Shown: one piece after another, positions 6,316-8,244 of the stretch
Layout of the letters: the number at the start of each line of letters is the position of its first letter
How positions within the stretch are numbered: position 1 is the stretch's first letter
Assembly (NCBI GenBank): GCA_946618265.1
Contig: CAMOLA010000070.1
Location: 1 to 8,244, forward strand
DNA length: 8,244 nucleotides
Source of the DNA: an uncultured Eggerthellaceae bacterium
GTDB taxonomy: Bacteria; Actinomycetota; Coriobacteriia; Coriobacteriales; Eggerthellaceae
Direction: 5' to 3'
Translations under genes and position numbers: made by a program
Notes under the pieces: generated by a model
What the model was told of the DNA's origin: nothing
The model's input: the letters and a program-made list of their open reading frames with translations, nothing else
The model's database searches: none

Positions 6316-6470
6316 GCGGACATGCTAGCCCAGCGACCTTGCAGGGAAACCCGCAGCGGAGCACCCGTTTCGCCCCGCGCTAACCCCAGCCCATGCCCCG
6401 CGAATGCGCCGAAGGGCGACCCCCGATTCGCTCACCGCAACCAGACGGGCACTCCGCCGAAGCGTCAGGC
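6316..6470. other. Intergenic leader of ComF gene, no clear promoter
   Basis: This stretch lies between the glycosyltransferase terminator and the ComF start. I see no convincing -35/-10 pair on the minus strand and no gene. It does contain GCGACCCCCGATTCG at 6416-6430, the exact reverse complement of 6501-6515, the distal side of the terminator hairpin, so an alternative long-range pairing is possible. Confidence 0.5.
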
Positions 6471-6514
6471 CCAAACGAAACGACCCCCGATCGCGTGACG
6501 CGAATCGGGGGTCG
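6471..6514 (-). terminator. Rho-independent terminator of the glycosyltransferase gene
   Basis: An 11-bp perfect stem pairs 6481-6491 (CGACCCCCGAT) with 6504-6514. An inner CGCG/CGCG stem (6492-6495 with 6499-6502) closes on a TGA loop, with one bulged A at 6503. On the minus strand the stem is followed by TTTCGTTTGG (6480-6471), a broken but usable T-tract. It begins 45 nt after the glycosyltransferase stop codon, so it should separate that gene from ComF. Confidence 0.8.
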
Positions 6515-6558
6515 CTTGATGCCCGTTATCGAAAGCGCTCCGAGGCGGTTACCGCTTC

Positions 6559-7887
6559 CTAGCGCTCGCCAGCCGAAACGGCACCGGGCTGCGACGCGCC
6601 GCTGATCTCCTCGGCGCTCACGGCGATCGTGTGCTTGATCGGCTTCCACTCGGCCTTCTTCACCAGAGCCACGAGGGCGATGGGAATGTAGGTCAGCATG
6701 AACAGCGGGAACGTGAACATGTAGCGGATCTTCTTCGCCGGGGTCGAATGGATGGAATCCCACTCGACGAACGTCGTGAGCACTCCGAGCACGAACATGA
6801 ACAGGATGTAGCTGAGCAAGCAGAACGAAATCGACGAGAGCGAGGAAGCCACCATGACGCCCGTCGACATCGCGCCCGTCACGCCGAGCACGAGGATGGT
6901 CGCGTTGAACAGCACCGAAATGACGGTGAGCAGCATGGCCGGCGAGATGGTCATCAGCATGTCGTAGCACGCGAACTTATGCCCCTTCGACTGCGTGAAA
7001 ATGCCCTTCACCAGGCCGCCCGCGTACTTGCCGAACACCTGGTAGAAGCCCTTGGCCCAGCGGAAGCGCTGGTTCCACGAATCGCGGAACGTGATGGGCT
7101 GCTCGTCGTAGAGCACGGCGGTCGGGCAATACGAGATGCGCACGCCGTCGATGATGCTCGACGTGGAGAACTCGATGTCCTCGGTCAGGAGATGCCACTT
7201 CCAGCCACCGACCTTGTCGATGATCTCGGCGGAGATGAAGAAGCCCGTGCCGGAGATGGCGCAGCTGGTGTTGAGGTTGAGGCGCGCCTGCGACAGGAAC
7301 TTGGCCTCGCGCAGGAACCACGTCGCATAGCCAGCCGAAATCCAGTTGGAATCGTAGTTCTTGGAGTTGCGGTAGCTCGTGGAAGCCATGGCGCCGTTGT
7401 CGAAGGTCTTGTTCATCTCGCGGAAGTAGTTCACGTCGAGCACGTTGTCCGCATCGAACACGAAGTACGCCTCGTAACCGCGGTCTGCGTACTGCGCGCG
7501 GATCGCCTTGATGCAGAAGTCGAGCGCGTAGCCCTTCCCGACGAGCTTGTCGTTGAAGCGGCGGAACACGATTGCGCCCGCCTCCTCGGCGATATCGGCC
7601 GTGTTGTCGGTGCAGTTGTCAGCGACGACGAAGATGTCGATGAGCTCTTGCGGGTAGTTCTGAACCTTGATGGAATGGATGAGGTTGCCGATGACGGCGC
7701 TCTCGTTGCGAGCCGAGATGAGAACCGCGTACCGATGGTTCTTCTTCGCCTCGATCGTGCGGGGCTTCGTGACCAGCACGTTGAAAACGTAGAACAGCTG
7801 GTACGCATAGCAAATGGTAAACGCAAGGAACACGCTGAAGTTGAAGATGTCGACGAACGAGATCTCCGAGAAGAATTGATCGACCAC
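6559..7887 (-). CDS. Membrane-bound family-2 (processive-type) glycosyltransferase
   Basis: 442 aa. One N-terminal membrane segment (about 15-39) precedes a cytosolic GT-A domain. The domain shows SARNES (58-63), VVADNCTDNT (87-96), the metal-binding DADN (145-148), the catalytic-base TED (235-237) and QRFRW (273-277), the QxxRW motif of cellulose/hyaluronan/poly-GlcNAc synthase-like enzymes. Three or so further membrane segments follow (about 312-336, 346-372, 390-409), and then WKPIKHT (414-420). This layout fits an inner-membrane enzyme that extends a polysaccharide or glycolipid from a nucleotide sugar; sugar and acceptor cannot be read from the sequence. No PilZ domain or accessory synthase subunit is present in the window. 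The start is GTG at 7887, preceded by AAGAAGGG at good spacing, with no in-frame ATG nearby upstream. It has its own promoter and terminator, so it is probably a single-gene unit. Confidence 0.9.
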   Translation of the reverse strand: MVDQFFSEISFVDIFNFSVFLAFTICYAYQLFYVFNVLVTKPRTIEAKKNHRYAVLISARNESAVIGNLIHSIKVQNYPQELIDIFVVADNCTDNTADIAEEAGAIVFRRFNDKLVGKGYALDFCIKAIRAQYADRGYEAYFVFDADNVLDVNYFREMNKTFDNGAMASTSYRNSKNYDSNWISAGYATWFLREAKFLSQARLNLNTSCAISGTGFFISAEIIDKVGGWKWHLLTEDIEFSTSSIIDGVRISYCPTAVLYDEQPITFRDSWNQRFRWAKGFYQVFGKYAGGLVKGIFTQSKGHKFACYDMLMTISPAMLLTVISVLFNATILVLGVTGAMSTGVMVASSLSSISFCLLSYILFMFVLGVLTTFVEWDSIHSTPAKKIRYMFTFPLFMLTYIPIALVALVKKAEWKPIKHTIAVSAEEISGASQPGAVSAGER

Positions 7888-8000
7888 TGTACCCTTCTTC
7901 GTATGCGCCGCATGTCGCGACTGCCGACTGTTCCTCGGGGTGTCGGCCCCTCCCCAATCTGCGCTTCTTTCGAAGCACCCCAGCTCACAGCTTTATGAGT
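7888..8000 (-). other. Long 5' leader of glycosyltransferase gene
   Basis: About 110 nt lie between the predicted transcription start and the GTG start codon. The leader contains a possible hairpin (GCCGAC 7923-7928 with GTCGGC 7942-7947) and an 8-bp palindrome GTCGCGAC at 7914-7921. I do not recognise a riboswitch class, including cyclic-di-GMP types, and see no reading frame of interest. A regulatory role is only suggested by the length. Confidence 0.35.
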
Positions 8001-8007
8001 CGAAGGA

Positions 8008-8036
8008 ATTATAGAGATTAAAACGCTCCAAGTGAA
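8008..8036 (-). promoter_or_regulatory. Sigma70-type promoter of the glycosyltransferase gene
   Basis: On the minus strand, -35 TTCACT (8036-8031) and a perfect -10 TATAAT (8013-8008) are separated by exactly 17 nt. The surroundings are distinctly AT-richer than the coding DNA. Transcription would start near 8001. Two TTTTGCCG direct repeats lie upstream at 8053-8046 and 8082-8075 and could be activator sites. Confidence 0.7.
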
Positions 8037-8244
8037 CGAGATTGTCGGCAAAACACCTTGTCAGGCCCCATTTACGGCAAAATCTGGCCATTTTCCCAAA
8101 GTTTCTCCATCATCCGACCACACTTCGGGCGAAACGGGTCTCCTGGATCAATGTCATTACGTTAAGCCGGCGGGGCCCATGCGCGTTCGCTTGGCTTCGG
8201 CTAAACCTAAATGGTTCTTCAAGCACTGGAAGAATGCACGGGGG
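8037..8244. other. Upstream gene-free stretch with hairpin
   Basis: I find no confident gene here. A 9-bp stem with one mismatch pairs 8161-8169 with 8198-8206, with a 28-nt loop; neither strand shows a proper T-tract after it. There is no tRNA-like cloverleaf or TTCGA motif and no CRISPR-like repetition. The only coding hint is a short open frame at 8243-8157 on the minus strand. Confidence 0.5.
8157..8243 (-). pseudogene. Possible C-terminal fragment of an upstream minus-strand gene (transposase-like?)
   Basis: One minus-strand frame is open from the window edge for 28 codons to TAA (8159-8157) and includes AFFQCLKNHLGLAEAK. The FF-x2-LK-x-HLG-hydrophobic pattern recalls the C-terminal region of IS4/IS5-type DDE transposases, where FFKWIKQHL-like strings are common. 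A second frame is also open for 44 codons, so openness alone means little at this GC content. This is a weak hint, listed only because the gene, if real, lies outside the window. Confidence 0.15.

Noticed and set aside
6631..7998. A 455-codon open frame on the plus strand opposite the glycosyltransferase
   Set aside because: It mirrors the glycosyltransferase codons, is dominated by His/Arg/Glu/Val, and has no domain. It is a shadow frame.
7888..8244. Riboswitch, tRNA or CRISPR array in the gene-free stretch
   Set aside because: No conserved riboswitch core, T-loop or regularly spaced repeats could be found by eye; only simple hairpins and one 8-mer pair.

Overview
The window reads as high-GC bacterial DNA with every recognisable gene on the minus strand. 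The mix of a cytoplasmic molybdopterin oxidoreductase, redox-cofactor genes and a lone ComF gene is what I would expect of an anaerobic actinobacterium of the Coriobacteriia (Eggerthellaceae-like). That placement is inference from style and content; no marker gene proves it.

In transcription order (high to low coordinates): (a) 8244-7888 is a gene-free stretch with a possible fragment of an upstream reading frame, a clear sigma70-type promoter and a leader of about 110 nt. (b) 7887-6559 encodes a membrane-bound, probably processive family-2 glycosyltransferase, closed by a strong hairpin terminator at 6514-6481. (c) 6315-5560 encodes a ComF-family double zinc-finger/phosphoribosyltransferase protein. 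(d) A 41-bp near-perfect palindrome lies at 5539-5499. (e) 5455-3230 encodes a 741-residue molybdopterin enzyme of the DMSO-reductase superfamily, closest in layout to acetylene hydratase but lacking that enzyme's catalytic Asp. (f) After 177 nt with a promoter and a 12-bp palindrome, 3052-2051 encodes a long, divergent DUF2064 (TIGR04282-like) GT-A transferase. (g) A perfect 17-bp-arm palindrome lies at 2052-2018 and overlaps the DUF2064 stop codon. (h) 1985-612 encodes a radical SAM protein of the tetraether lipid synthase (Tes, MJ0619)/TrsS type. (i) Four bases later, 607-1 encodes a 2x[4Fe-4S] ferredoxin fused to a DUF169 domain, running off the window.

The interesting part is 1-5455: molybdoenzyme, GT-A transferase, Tes/TrsS-type radical SAM enzyme and ferredoxin-DUF169 protein, all predicted cytoplasmic and in one direction. 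As I recall, Desulfovibrio-type TrsS clusters also join a Cys-rich radical SAM protein, an NTP-transferase-like protein and a molybdenum enzyme. This window may hold a reduced or divergent version built around a different molybdoenzyme family. A plausible but unproven reading is that the radical SAM enzyme and the GT-A protein make or modify a small molecule, lipid or cofactor, with the molybdoenzyme and ferredoxin-DUF169 protein doing the redox chemistry. The palindromes in the three intergenic gaps suggest separate regulation of sub-units or insertion of small repeat elements.
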